Shown in pieces: positions 32,732 to 42,088 of a stretch of 64,000 nt of DNA. Origin of the DNA: a virus; the IMG/VR virus record IMGVR_UViG_3300046477_000387, positions 1-64,000 of that record, one strand, 5' to 3'. The notes beneath the pieces were generated by a model that searched no databases, had not been told where the DNA came from, and saw nothing but the letters and a program-made list of their open reading frames with translations. A program made the position numbers and the translations under genes. Each line of letters starts with the position of its first letter. Position 1 is the first letter of the stretch.

Positions 32732-33367
32732 TTACCTATAGACTGAGTTGGCAGACGTCAGGCTCGGAAAACCACCGAAATTGACCACGTTGTTGTGCTT
32801 GCTGCACCCCATCGCGCCATTGAGCGAGCGGTCGCACGCCGTCAGTTGGCCGGTGTAGCGGCAGGTATCGAGATCCTTGTAGACCCACTGGCAGAAGTCG
32901 CGTCGCTGCGTGCGACGCGGGAACTGGCGCGCGAGCGCGTTCTCGGCGCCCAGCGTGAAGCTGACCACGTAGTTCGAGGCGTCAGCGTTGAGCACCTCGA
33001 AGAACTCCGTGACCTCGGGCGGGCGGTCGAGGGTATCCGAGTTGAATACCGACACCTTGACGTTAAAGCCCACCCCGCCGCCGTTGTTGTTCAGCTTCTC
33101 CAGCAGCGCGCGCGAATAGTCCGTCACCGTCAGGGTGATCTGTGGCATGGCGCCCGACTCCTGCTTCAGCTCGATGGAGAACGGCATCTTCAGATACGTC
33201 ACCCCCTGAAGCACGATGTCCTCGGTGTTGTTCACGAGGTGCATCGTTTCGAGAACCGCGCCCGTTACCGGATCGGGAATATCGACGTCCAGACAGACCA
33301 GATACGGGACACTGCTGCCCAGGCGGTTCTTCTCGACGACGCTTGCGACTGAAATATGGTTCGGCAT
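32732..33367 (-). CDS. Minor tail protein, lambda L-like, with four-cysteine C-terminus
   Basis: A 211-residue distal tail protein. The N-terminal domain is beta-rich. The C-terminal domain has Cys159, Cys169, Cys178 and Cys188 (RRDFCQWVYKDLDTCRYTG, then LTACDRSLNGAMGCSKHNN). Lambda gpL-type proteins bind an iron-sulphur cluster through four such cysteines, so the same is likely here. It overlaps the M-like gene and is followed by NlpC/P60 and J, the lambda order. Confidence 0.82.
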   Translation of the reverse strand: MPNHISVASVVEKNRLGSSVPYLVCLDVDIPDPVTGAVLETMHLVNNTEDIVLQGVTYLKMPFSIELKQESGAMPQITLTVTDYSRALLEKLNNNGGGVGFNVKVSVFNSDTLDRPPEVTEFFEVLNADASNYVVSFTLGAENALARQFPRRTQRRDFCQWVYKDLDTCRYTGQLTACDRSLNGAMGCSKHNNVVNFGGFPSLTSANSVYR

Positions 33368-33756
33368 CAGACCTCCTCAACCTTGAATATGACGTCCCAC
33401 AAATGAGTGCCACCAGCACCCGAGTATTTCCACGCCAGAGTGGTGTCGGTTGTGAATCGCACCAGCAGCCATGACGCGTCGGCGGGGTTCCACCAATAGA
33501 ACATGTCGGAGCCGCCATGCATCTGATCGAAGAAATCGGACACCTGCTTCTTCTGGTCGTCGGTGAATGAGGTGTAGCCCGACGAGAAAGTGCGGCGCGG
33601 GCGTCGCGTATGCCGCGGGCGCGTCACCACGTAGCCGCCGTCCATCTTCGAGGCGAGCACCGGGTTCTCCCTCTGCACCGCGTGCTGCGCGGAATCCTGC
33701 AGGTCCGGCAGCGGCATCGCGGCGTAATCGGTCGGCGCTGTTGTCACATCACTCAT
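33367..33756 (-). CDS. Minor tail protein, lambda M-like
   Basis: A 129-residue protein between tape measure and L-like genes. It has FSSGYTSFTDDQKKQVSDFF and an aromatic C-terminus (DMFYWWNPADASWLLVRF), typical of small distal-tail proteins. It is assigned mainly by position and size. Confidence 0.7.
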   Translation of the reverse strand: MSDVTTAPTDYAAMPLPDLQDSAQHAVQRENPVLASKMDGGYVVTRPRHTRRPRRTFSSGYTSFTDDQKKQVSDFFDQMHGGSDMFYWWNPADASWLLVRFTTDTTLAWKYSGAGGTHLWDVIFKVEEV

Positions 33757-36700
33757 GTTTTCAGGGCTCCCTTCATCTGGTCACGGTAGGGGCCAGGCGT
33801 CGAGACAGCCTGCAACACCACATCCATGATGAGTTTCGTTCCGTCAAAGCGCGGCTGGCTTTGTTGGGCGTTGACCTGCTGGTTGGTGGAGTTGATGACG
33901 TTCACCGTTACCGATGGCATCGCGGCCCCGCCCTTACCGTTGTCGCCGTTGTTAGCGCCGCCGCTGAGCGTGACCGGGATCGAACGGCCGTCAGGCAGCG
34001 GCACGTAGGCTTCAGGCATCGAGCCCTCGCCATACATGGCAAGCTGCGGGCTGTTCGCGATGCCACCATTTGCATACTTTCGAAGCTGCATGGAACCCAT
34101 GCTCGTCATGATCCCGCCGTTGGCGAACAGGGCCGTTTCCGTCGGCATGGACATATCCATTGCGCCACCCACCTGGACCCCATCAGCGGCCGTGCCACCA
34201 CCCGCGCCGAACAGAGAGCCCAACGAGCCTGCGAGGCCACCAACACCGGCGCCACCGCCCGACGAGCCAGAAATCGAGGCAAGTGCCTGGGCGGCAACCA
34301 TTGCGGCATTGGCGAGCCCTCCAAGCGAGGTCGTCGCCGCGCCCTGGACGTTGCCGGTCGCCACCATCTGCGTGACCTGCGTGCCGAGCGCCTGCGTTGC
34401 CTGCTGCACGCCCTGCTGCGTGAAGGTTTGAAGCCCCTTTGTCGCGACGGCCGTTGCCTGACCGAGCGCGGCACTGCCGACCCCCGCCGACTGGTCGAGT
34501 GCGGCGCCTGCGGCCTGGTTGCCCGCTGCCGTCGAGGCGTTCGGAAACAACTTGCTGTTGATCAGACCCGTGAGCGCGTCCAGACCCGTCTTGAGCGGCG
34601 TTGCGAAGGTTTCCTGCAGCTTGATCTTCAGCACGTCGAGCGCCATGCTCTCGGCGAGTTTCGTGATGTTGAGCTTGCCCGTCTGGACGAAGTCCATGAT
34701 CATGCTGATCGCGCCATTCGCCCACGACGCCTCCGCGTCCTGCATGGACTTGAAGGTGTCGCCCCATGTCAGCACGAGGCTGTCCATCGGCGAGCGCAGG
34801 ATCTGCGCGCGTTCTGCGGCGACCACCTTCAGGTGCTGGTTGAATGCCTGCTCTGCCTGCATCTGCAGGTCCAGCCCCTTCTTCTGCTCGGCAGCCCGTG
34901 CCTCGGGCGTCGTGGCGGAGGCGACGGCGGCGTCGGTCGACTGCTGCAGCGTCTTCATGTCGAGCTGATACTGCGCCTGGTCCTTGGACGCCTTAGTGTC
35001 GAAGGCGGCCGTCTTGCGCTGGCTGTTAAACGGCAGCAGCGACTGCAGCGTCTGGTCGTCCTTGCTCTTGAAGCTGGAGGTGAAGTTGAGCAGGTCGGCG
35101 CCCGCGCGGTTCTGCAACGCCTCATTCTTGCGCGCGTTCCACTCCTTCCATGCCTTTGTGCCGGTGCCCAGGCGTTCTTCGGCGCGCGCCAGTTCCCGCT
35201 CGAGCGCCGTCATTTCGCGGGTCTGCTTCGCGGAGCCGTTCTCGGCCGCGTTGCTCATCGCCTCTTTCAGGTCGTTCTCGGTCGAAGCGAGCCGCTCGTT
35301 GGCGAACGTGATCGCCTTCTTCTGCTCCTCGACCTGCTTGAGCTGCGCCATCTGGTTGATGGTCGCCTGCACCGTCGCGTTAGACGCGTCAAGCGAGCCG
35401 TCAGCATTCTTCCACTGACGGTTGCGCGGGTCGTGCGCCTTGTCGAAGTCGCCGCCCTGCCACTTCGCGGTGAACTCCTCTGTCGCATCCTTGCGCAGCG
35501 CATCCATGCCCTTGGGCTGGCGCGTGAGCAGTGCGCCGAGGCTGGACTGGTCGATCTTCAGCTTGGCGGCGATCTGGTCCTTAAACTTGACGAAGGGGTC
35601 TTCGAACTCGCGCTTGGGCCGTGCAGTGCCCGCAGCGAGCTTCTTCGCGTCGGAGTCATCGAGCTCCAGACCGCCATGCTTCGGCTCAACCTTTTTCGGC
35701 TGGTTCTGGGCAGCGAGGCCCGCGTTGCGGTTCGCTTCGCGCTGGTCACTTGTCGGATCGTTAAAGGCGGCTTCGCGGGCGCGACGTGCTGCGTCCGCCG
35801 CCTGAACGCGTGCTGCGTCCGCTGACGCGCGCGCGTTGGGGGCGCCCGAGGTCGAGCCGTGCGCGTTCGAATCCGTGCGGCTGACGAAGTGCGAGCCGCC
35901 CTGCGCAGCGGGTGCGCCGCCCGTGCTGGCATTGGCGTCGTCGAACAGCTTCCAGCTCTTGATATCGGCGAACTTGGTCTTCAGGTCCGTCCAGAACGTG
36001 GTCGCCTTGCTCTGCAGTGAGTCGAACCAGTGCTGGAACCAGTCCTCGACCTTGTGGCCGCCAACTTCGAGACCGCCGATCAGTTTGGCCAAGTCCCACG
36101 CGAGCAGCAGCCAGCCCACGTAAGGGATCGCGCGCATGAACAGCTTGCCCGCGGTCGAGACAAAGAGGCCGATCCCTTCGAGCAGGCCCGTCAGCGCACC
36201 CGTGGTCGTAGCGGCTGCGGTCGTCGTAGCGGCTGCCAGCTCTGCCGGCCCAGTCAGACCCGCGAGTGCCCGGATGGTCGTGATGACGCCACCCACGATG
36301 CCGGTGAGCTTGGTGAAGCCGGAGAACGCCAGGATGACGCCACCCGCCGCGGCTGCGAGCGTGCTGAGCTGGACGAGCATCGGGTTGTCGCGCCCGACCG
36401 ACTTGAACAGCGCAAACAGGTTGTTGATGCCCTGGATCAGCGACGTCACCATCGGCAGCACCGAACTGCCGATCATCGTGCCGAGGTCGCTCAGGTTCGC
36501 CTTGAACTCCTGCACGGCGCCTGAATACTGCTTCATCACCTGATCGTTGACCTGATCGACGGTTTTGGAGCCCTTGATCGTCTCGCGCTGGGCGTTGATG
36601 CGATTGGCCGAGGCGGGGTCCATTGCCGTCGACATGGCCTGCGACGCGGTCGTCGTGACGCCCAGACCCACCAGCACCTTAGCGATCGCAACGCCTTGCG

Positions 36701-38528
36701 CCTGCGGGTCGTTAATGTCCTTGCCCTGGTAATACTTGGACTGGTTCTGCTTCTTCTGCGTGAAGGATAGCAGCTCGTCGTAGTGCTTCTGCAGCCACTT
36801 GACCGGGTCTTCAGCCGCCAGGTCGCCGTCGACGAGACCCGCGTGCTTCGCCTGGAAGCGCACCTGTTTCGGGTCAGCGCCGAAGTCGATCGCGCCCGTG
36901 TTCAGCAGCCCCGAGCCGGCGAAAATCTGCACCGCCGAGTCCGTCATCTGCTTGCCCAGCGCGTATTGCTGGAACATCTTGTAGGCCGTGCCCACACGCG
37001 ACACACCAGCGCCACCGCCGCCCTCACCGCCGGCGACCTTGAACTGGTCGACCACTGCCATGAGGTTGGTCAGGCCGTCATCAGACAGGCGTGCCGCACC
37101 GGTGCCCATCTGGCGCAGCACGGTTTCCGCGTCCTGGATCTGGACCTTGCCGCCGGTGGCCGTCGAGATCTGCTGGAGCAGGTTGAAGGTGCGCTTGGCG
37201 GCCTCGGGGTCGTTGACCTGCTGGCGCGTCTCGACCACGCCGTAGAGGTTGCGGATCGTCGATTGCATGTCGCCGTGGGCCATGCCCATCGACTGCAGAT
37301 TGTTGGCCGCGCGCACCGCCGTCTGGAGCGTCGCGTCGATCACCCCGACGTTGTTCTCGCCGACCGAGGCGATCGCCGACATGCGCGACTTCACCGCGTC
37401 CAGTTGCGACAAAAACTTGTTCGTCTTGGTCAGATCGAACGCCTTGTCGAAGAACTCCTGAGTCTGCCCGCCCGGCAGGTTCAGCGACTCCACGACCGTG
37501 CGCTGCTGCTGCATCGCGGCTGCGTCACCGACGCTTGCCTTCAGACCGTTCTCGATCTTCAGGGCGGCCCACATCTGCGCCATGCCCTTGAGCGAGTCCG
37601 TCAGTGCGTCGGCCTGGCCGCGCACGGTGGACATGTTGCGCCCCGCTGCGCTGATCGCGTTGCTCTGGGCAGCCGTGACGCTGGTATTGGCCTGGGTGAC
37701 GCGGCTGAGCGCTTCGGTGGCGACCGTGTTCTTGTCGGTGGATACGGCGAGATTGTTGTTCGCCTTGACGAGCTGGATGACCGTGCCCGCGAGCTTGGCG
37801 ATCGTCGTCTCAAGCGACGTGATGGCCTTCGTGAGCGCGGCGTTCGACTGCGTCGCCCTGGTGGCGGCAGCCGACTGGTTGTTCTTTGCGCCGGCGGCCT
37901 TGTTCGCCGAGGCGGCAAGCTGGTTGTTGGCGAGCGCCGCCTTCATCGCGGCATTGGGCGCCTGCAGGAGGGCTGCGACCGCCTTGGTGCCCGACGCCGT
38001 CATCGAGCTATTCGCGGCGTTCAGCTCTGCCGCAGACCTGGCGGCGGCAGCGCCGGCTTCAGTTAGACCCGTGCGTGCGCGCAGCAGCGCGGGCACAGTC
38101 TTGTCGTAGCTGGCGGCAAGCGTGCTTGCTGCGGCAGCCGCGGCTTCAGTGCTCTTTGCAGCGGGCGCGGCAGCTTCACCGACGCCCTGCAGGGACTTCT
38201 GAGCCTGCGTGGCGGTGCTGGCGGCCTGCGAGAGACCCTGGGAAAGATTCGAAATCGCTTCGGCAGCAGCGCTAACGCTTTTGCCAAGCGGGCTGACAGA
38301 GGCGTCAGCCGCCTTGGTGGTCTTGGCGAAGTCGCCCAGCGATGAGGCGATGCCTTCCATCGTCTTGGCGAGATCCTGCATCGGCGCCTCAACGCCGGCC
38401 GCTGTGGACTGAAGACCCTTCAGACCCGCACCGAGCGCATCGGATTGCTCCTTGGCCCGTTGCGTCTTGAGGGTAAAGCCACTGTCGTCCAGCGTGAGGA
38501 CAACCTTGATCTCGCCACCGATGCTCAT
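33753..38528 (-). CDS. Tail tape measure protein
   Basis: A 1,591-residue protein, Ala/Gln/Lys-rich and largely coiled coil, with a hydrophobic patch around residues 745-810 (LAAAAGGVILAFSGFTKLTG, then FMRAIPYVGWLLLAWDLAKL). Length and composition match tape measures, which set tail length and are ejected with the DNA. At roughly 1.5 angstrom per residue, a tail near 240 nm would be expected. It follows the frameshifted chaperone genes, as in lambda. Confidence 0.92.
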   Translation of the reverse strand: MSIGGEIKVVLTLDDSGFTLKTQRAKEQSDALGAGLKGLQSTAAGVEAPMQDLAKTMEGIASSLGDFAKTTKAADASVSPLGKSVSAAAEAISNLSQGLSQAASTATQAQKSLQGVGEAAAPAAKSTEAAAAAASTLAASYDKTVPALLRARTGLTEAGAAAARSAAELNAANSSMTASGTKAVAALLQAPNAAMKAALANNQLAASANKAAGAKNNQSAAATRATQSNAALTKAITSLETTIAKLAGTVIQLVKANNNLAVSTDKNTVATEALSRVTQANTSVTAAQSNAISAAGRNMSTVRGQADALTDSLKGMAQMWAALKIENGLKASVGDAAAMQQQRTVVESLNLPGGQTQEFFDKAFDLTKTNKFLSQLDAVKSRMSAIASVGENNVGVIDATLQTAVRAANNLQSMGMAHGDMQSTIRNLYGVVETRQQVNDPEAAKRTFNLLQQISTATGGKVQIQDAETVLRQMGTGAARLSDDGLTNLMAVVDQFKVAGGEGGGGAGVSRVGTAYKMFQQYALGKQMTDSAVQIFAGSGLLNTGAIDFGADPKQVRFQAKHAGLVDGDLAAEDPVKWLQKHYDELLSFTQKKQNQSKYYQGKDINDPQAQGVAIAKVLVGLGVTTTASQAMSTAMDPASANRINAQRETIKGSKTVDQVNDQVMKQYSGAVQEFKANLSDLGTMIGSSVLPMVTSLIQGINNLFALFKSVGRDNPMLVQLSTLAAAAGGVILAFSGFTKLTGIVGGVITTIRALAGLTGPAELAAATTTAAATTTGALTGLLEGIGLFVSTAGKLFMRAIPYVGWLLLAWDLAKLIGGLEVGGHKVEDWFQHWFDSLQSKATTFWTDLKTKFADIKSWKLFDDANASTGGAPAAQGGSHFVSRTDSNAHGSTSGAPNARASADAARVQAADAARRAREAAFNDPTSDQREANRNAGLAAQNQPKKVEPKHGGLELDDSDAKKLAAGTARPKREFEDPFVKFKDQIAAKLKIDQSSLGALLTRQPKGMDALRKDATEEFTAKWQGGDFDKAHDPRNRQWKNADGSLDASNATVQATINQMAQLKQVEEQKKAITFANERLASTENDLKEAMSNAAENGSAKQTREMTALERELARAEERLGTGTKAWKEWNARKNEALQNRAGADLLNFTSSFKSKDDQTLQSLLPFNSQRKTAAFDTKASKDQAQYQLDMKTLQQSTDAAVASATTPEARAAEQKKGLDLQMQAEQAFNQHLKVVAAERAQILRSPMDSLVLTWGDTFKSMQDAEASWANGAISMIMDFVQTGKLNITKLAESMALDVLKIKLQETFATPLKTGLDALTGLINSKLFPNASTAAGNQAAGAALDQSAGVGSAALGQATAVATKGLQTFTQQGVQQATQALGTQVTQMVATGNVQGAATTSLGGLANAAMVAAQALASISGSSGGGAGVGGLAGSLGSLFGAGGGTAADGVQVGGAMDMSMPTETALFANGGIMTSMGSMQLRKYANGGIANSPQLAMYGEGSMPEAYVPLPDGRSIPVTLSGGANNGDNGKGGAAMPSVTVNVINSTNQQVNAQQSQPRFDGTKLIMDVVLQAVSTPGPYRDQMKGALKT

Positions 38529-38530
38529 CT

Positions 38531-38884
38531 TTAAATCCTCGACCCTATGGTTTGTCCGGCCATCTGCTTGAGTAGATTGATGCCTCCCTCATCCCGCTCT
38601 GCACTCTGGGCCGCCATCGCCGAGGCGCTCATCTTCGCGATGTTTCCAATCTCGACAATGAGCTGCTTGCGGTAGGCGGTCGCACCTTCAGAACTCTGGG
38701 AGCTGGCCGACACCGTCAGGGTCCGCATATCCTTTTGCGCCGAGATTCGATCCACATTCTCGTGAAACAGCCAGAAGCGCTGCATCGTCCAGCCGAGAAT
38801 CCGCTCGTCGTCGTAGCCGTAGAAGTGCGCGACCCGGCAAAAGAGGAACCCGAAATCGAGCTCCTCAAGTGCCGGCGGTGTCAG
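38531..38884 (-). CDS. Tail assembly chaperone, frameshift (GT-like) extension
   Basis: This frame has no start of its own at the needed place. It is open from the slippery site at 38884-38890 through to its stop. After a -1 shift the ribosome reads on with LTPPALEELDFGFLFCRVAH and then the segment ending QMAGQTIGSRI, adding 117 residues to the upstream G-like protein. In lambda the minor GT product bridges tail tube subunits and the tape measure. The frame relation (shift of -1) was checked from the coordinates. Confidence 0.85.
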   Translation of the reverse strand: MTPPALEELDFGFLFCRVAHFYGYDDERILGWTMQRFWLFHENVDRISAQKDMRTLTVSASSQSSEGATAYRKQLIVEIGNIAKMSASAMAAQSAERDEGGINLLKQMAGQTIGSRI

Positions 38885-39231
38885 TTTCCCGCGGCGCCCT
38901 CGCCGGTTTCGCTGGCGGCAGTTGCGGCCGCTTCAGCTTTTTCCACGTCGTCGCCCCGGATGAAGGCGGTGATCGTGTTCAGTTGCTCCAGCGAGCAGGC
39001 CGTAAGCGTCTCGCGCGCGACCTTCGGCACGCTGCGCACGATCATGTCCACCGCGGCGTCCACCTGGTCAGCGACAGTGGCGTTCGGGTCGTCCGCGAGC
39101 TTCTGCGCGATGCGCGCCGTCTCGATGAAGTTGGCAACCGTCAGGGCCGGCACTTCATACTTCTTGCCACCCAGAACCAGTTCGCGCTTTTCCGCGCCAC
39201 TCAGTGCATCCAGATTCAGAATCTTTGCCAT
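38881..39231 (-). CDS. Tail assembly chaperone (lambda G-like)
   Basis: A 116-residue acidic, helical protein (MAKILNLDALSGAEKRELVL). I chose the third codon of the longer frame because GGAG lies 7 bases before it. It ends with Gly-Asn followed at once by TGA, and the last codons form the slippery heptamer. It should bind the tape measure during tail assembly and be absent from the virion. Confidence 0.85.
   Translation of the reverse strand: MAKILNLDALSGAEKRELVLGGKKYEVPALTVANFIETARIAQKLADDPNATVADQVDAAVDMIVRSVPKVARETLTACSLEQLNTITAFIRGDDVEKAEAAATAASETGEGAAGN
38884..38890 (-). other. Programmed -1 frameshift site
   Basis: GGGAAAC in the correct phase (G GGA AAC) immediately before the TGA of the G-like gene. 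It follows the X XXY YYZ rule and resembles GGGAAAG of lambda G/GT. Confidence 0.88.
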
Positions 39232-39255
39232 GTGCATACTCCTTGGGAGTGAGAC

Positions 39256-39279
39256 AGCCCCGCTTGAGGCAGCGGGGCT
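39256..39279 (-). terminator. Strong hairpin between tail tube and chaperone genes
   Basis: AGCCCCGCT and AGCGGGGCT form a 9-bp stem with a 6-base loop. No T-run follows on either strand. It lies just downstream of operator 39285 in the direction of transcription. Confidence 0.5.
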
Positions 39280-39284
39280 TGGGT

Positions 39285-39298
39285 AGTCAGTTTTGACT
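39285..39298. promoter_or_regulatory. Operator palindrome after the tail tube gene
   Basis: A perfect AGTCAGTTTTGACT, only 10 bases past the tail tube stop codon. It has no clear -10 and so behaves more like a stoperator. Confidence 0.85.
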
Positions 39299-39308
39299 AT
39301 ATCAGCAG

Positions 39309-40160
39309 TTACGCAGGAGCGGTGCCGACCGAGAACAGCTTCTTCGTGGTCGGATCGGGGTAGCCCGTGAAGTCCACGTCGTAGATCCGTTCCTTCTCGA
39401 CTTCGTAGACGAAGTTCAACGCGCCCGACGTTGCCGCCAGCGGAATCACGAAGTCTTCCGAGTAGTCGTTGATGGCCTTCGACACCGGGTGCAGACGCAG
39501 CTCCTTCGCGATCGAGAGCAGGTCGGTGCCCACGCCGGTCGTCACGTCCACGTGCTTGTCGGTCGGATCAGCGCCGCCCGAGAGCTTCACGCCCGAGACA
39601 GTCAGCTTCGCCGGGACCGAGGTCGCCAGCGAGAAGTTGTTGCCCGCTGTTGCCTTCGTGCCGTAGGTGATGTTCACAGCGGCGGCGGCGGCAACATAGT
39701 TCGCCACCGAGACGGCCGGCGAGATCACGCTCGCCAGTGCCGCGGCGATCGCCGTTGCCTGCGCATCCACATCAGCTTCGATGGCAATGTCGGTTTCGAA
39801 CTGCGGCACTGCGCGGAACGTGAAGACCGCGCCGTTGACCGTCAGCGTGTCGCCGTCGACCGGCAGCGATGCAACCGTCACCGAGCCCGTTGCGACCGAG
39901 CCGCCGATGTTCACGAGCGTAGCGCCCGGCATCACCGACACCAGGTTTTCCAGCGTCGTTTCTGCCAGCGGAGTCTTCACTGTCACGTCGCGCTGCATGA
40001 TCAGTTCGTTGATGGTCGTCTTGCCGAACTGGTCAACGTTGACCGGGTGGGTGTTGGTTTTCACCGTCACGGTCACGCCGCCCTGCGTATAGCCGAGGTC
40101 GACGCCGCCGTAATACACGGTGCAGACCCCCAGCTTTACGTTTTTTGTATCGCTTGCCAT
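39309..40160 (-). CDS. Major tail tube protein with an inserted domain
   Basis: A 283-residue protein. Residues 1-95 and 210-283 form the tail tube fold (VKLGVCTVYYGGVDLGYTQG; EKERIYDVDFTGYPDPTTKK). Residues about 96-205 are an inserted module (LPVDGDTLTVNGAVFTFRAV, then LTVSGVKLSGGAD) like those decorating other phage tail tubes and sheaths. AAAGGAG precedes the ATG. Confidence 0.85.
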   Translation of the reverse strand: MASDTKNVKLGVCTVYYGGVDLGYTQGGVTVTVKTNTHPVNVDQFGKTTINELIMQRDVTVKTPLAETTLENLVSVMPGATLVNIGGSVATGSVTVASLPVDGDTLTVNGAVFTFRAVPQFETDIAIEADVDAQATAIAAALASVISPAVSVANYVAAAAAVNITYGTKATAGNNFSLATSVPAKLTVSGVKLSGGADPTDKHVDVTTGVGTDLLSIAKELRLHPVSKAINDYSEDFVIPLAATSGALNFVYEVEKERIYDVDFTGYPDPTTKKLFSVGTAPA

Positions 40161-40188
40161 TGAAACTCCTTTGCAAAGAGGTTTTGAT

Positions 40189-40202
40189 AGTCAGTTTTGA
40201 CT
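40189..40202. promoter_or_regulatory. Operator palindrome before the tail tube gene
   Basis: A perfect AGTCAGTTTTGACT; TATCAA, a weak -10, follows on the minus strand. Confidence 0.88.
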
Positions 40203-40238
40203 GTCGCGCGACTATACCACAGGCGTCCTGCAGAGTCA

Positions 40239-40706
40239 CTAGGCGCCCGCCTTGAGGGCCGCGTCGGTGAGCGAGGCGAGAATTTCTGCCGCCACCGCAT
40301 CGCCCGCGCGCTCCATGTATTTGCCCCCGACCTGCCCGGAGCCCGCGTTCTTCGCTTCGGACTTCGGACCAAGTTGCAGGGGACCGGCCGGGGTCAGGTG
40401 TTCGTGCATCTCGTAGGCGTAGTCACCCACCGTCTTGCCGGGACGCTCAGGCACAGGCATTTCGCCGTCGACATAGACCTCGACGCTCTTGCGCGCGAAC
40501 TGCCCCAGTTCGTTGCGTCCGCCGCCGGCCTCGCGCACCTTGATCGCCTGTTCGAGGTTGCCGTGATCGACGGGGGCGAACTCGCGCGCCTTCTGCGCGA
40601 CCTTCTCCGCCTCGACTTTCATCTGCGCAAAGACGCCGCGCGTGACCTTCTCGCCCATCTGCTGAAGCAGCAAGCCGAGATTCGTGCCTTCGACAGTCAC
40701 GCTCAT
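40239..40706 (-). CDS. HK97 gp10-like tail/neck protein
   Basis: A 155-residue protein with the pattern of HK97 gp10 proteins: a helical N-terminal segment (FAQMKVEAEKVAQKAREFAP) then VDHGNLEQAIKV and a Gly-rich strand region. It acts at the head-tail joint or as a tail completion factor. It overlaps the next upstream gene by 4 bp. Confidence 0.75.
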   Translation of the reverse strand: MSVTVEGTNLGLLLQQMGEKVTRGVFAQMKVEAEKVAQKAREFAPVDHGNLEQAIKVREAGGGRNELGQFARKSVEVYVDGEMPVPERPGKTVGDYAYEMHEHLTPAGPLQLGPKSEAKNAGSGQVGGKYMERAGDAVAAEILASLTDAALKAGA

Positions 40707-41098
40707 GCCAGCTCCTCATCGCTCACGAAGCATAGTTCGAAGATGACGTTCCACTCGATCAGGTTCGCGCTCGATAGCGGATAGGCGACCGGCAGCGCCA
40801 CCGGACGGCAGAAATTCACCTTCATCGTGCCGATCATGGTCTCCGCCGGCACGCGCAGCGTCGCTATCGCCTGGCGCACCAGTGCCTGTCCGGCGTCGTA
40901 GGTCGGCGCGCGTGCGATCACCTGGAACCGGGCCCGGTAGAAGCCCGGCAGGTAGTTGTCGATCGGCACGCCGCTGATCGGGTTGCGCAGCATCAGCGCC
41001 GTCGTCACCGTCATCGGCATCTGGTCGACGAAAATCGACTGGCCCTGCACGCCGAGACCAGCGTCCTCGAGGCGTTGCGCAAAAGGCAGCAGGTTCAT
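40703..41098 (-). CDS. Tail terminator-like protein
   Basis: A 131-residue protein with the mixed alpha/beta pattern of phage tail terminators (YRARFQVIARAPTYDAGQAL, then VRQAIATL). Position between the stopper-like protein and gp10-like protein supports the call. It would cap the assembled tail before head joining. Confidence 0.7.
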   Translation of the reverse strand: MNLLPFAQRLEDAGLGVQGQSIFVDQMPMTVTTALMLRNPISGVPIDNYLPGFYRARFQVIARAPTYDAGQALVRQAIATLRVPAETMIGTMKVNFCRPVALPVAYPLSSANLIEWNVIFELCFVSDEELA

Positions 41099-41442
41099 GG
41101 TGCGCTCCAGACGTTCAGACGCAGCTCGTGGTGATCGAGCCGGCCGTTCAGATCAAACTGGGGAGACTTCGAGACCACCCGCAGCTTCAGGCTCGCGACC
41201 TCGACGATGTCGTCAATCTGCGCCTTCGTGGTGGGCGAAAAGAGCAGCATCGCATCCTCATCGATTTCGAACGCCGAGCCATGCGTCGCCGAGCCGGACC
41301 CTGCAGTGGTTCTGTTCGACTTGATCTTGATCCTCACCACGCTAACCTTCTCGCTGACGGTCGCCCCCGGCAGCGGCTCGCCATGCACGTTGGTCTTGCT
41401 CTGGGTCAGGTGAATCACGCAGGGCGTGCCTGGATTAAACAT
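41095..41442 (-). CDS. Head closure (stopper)-like protein
   Basis: A 115-residue beta-rich protein starting MFNPGTPCVIHLTQSKTNVH and ending DHHELRLNVWSAP. The start is set by the overlap with the upstream gene; a longer in-frame extension looks like shadow sequence. Assigned by size and position in the head-completion series. Confidence 0.6.
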   Translation of the reverse strand: MFNPGTPCVIHLTQSKTNVHGEPLPGATVSEKVSVVRIKIKSNRTTAGSGSATHGSAFEIDEDAMLLFSPTTKAQIDDIVEVASLKLRVVSKSPQFDLNGRLDHHELRLNVWSAP

Positions 41443-42088
41443 GGAGCACCGCCTTGGTGTTGGGATGAAAGACGCGCTTTCGGGCTTCCTCGAGCGACAG
41501 GTAGCCACGCTTGCCCGCGATCGACACTTCTTCAGGACTTGCGTCGGCCCGCTCGATGAACACGACGTCCTGGCTGCGGCCCGCGGCTTCGAGCACCACC
41601 GCGTCAACGGCCGTCTGCACGGCGAACTGGCGGATTGTGGTGCGCATGATGGTGTTGGCCTCGAACATGCGCCCACCGGCATCGCTCGCGCGGAAGTCCA
41701 GCGCGCCGAGCCTGCTCTGCACCAGCAGCCCCATGCCGCCGGTGGCGTTCTTCAGCATCGCCGCGGGGCTTGTGCCGGCGCCGCGCAGCCGCTTCATGAC
41801 GGTCTTGATGTTCTGCGCGACCGTGACATGCACCCCGGAGAGTGCAGTCGCGAACCACGCGCTCGTGAGCGGGTCCACACCGAGCGCTGCTGCGTAGCGC
41901 GTCATCTCGCTTTCGGCACGCGCGATGAACGTCTTCGCGAGTGCGTGAGCGCTTGTCGAGACGCTTGCAAGGGTCTGCGGGGTGACGGTTGCGCCCGGCG
42001 TCGTCACACCAAGGTAGAGCCCGGTGAGCGCCGATAGAAACGAGCGGTAATCGCCCATCACCGTCTGGGTCAGGTCGTCATAGCTCAT
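41435..42088 (-). CDS. Head morphogenesis protein of unknown type
   Basis: A 217-residue, mainly helical protein (MSYDDLTQTVMGDYRSFLSA). It lies between two head-completion genes, overlapping both. It contains a long Ala/Thr-rich helix pattern and no enzymatic motif. Possibly a minor capsid protein. Confidence 0.55.
   Translation of the reverse strand: MSYDDLTQTVMGDYRSFLSALTGLYLGVTTPGATVTPQTLASVSTSAHALAKTFIARAESEMTRYAAALGVDPLTSAWFATALSGVHVTVAQNIKTVMKRLRGAGTSPAAMLKNATGGMGLLVQSRLGALDFRASDAGGRMFEANTIMRTTIRQFAVQTAVDAVVLEAAGRSQDVVFIERADASPEEVSIAGKRGYLSLEEARKRVFHPNTKAVLHV

Noticed and set aside
33567-35825. 752-codon plus-strand frame opposite the tape measure gene
   Set aside because: Arg/Leu/His-rich shadow of the tape measure; no start signals.
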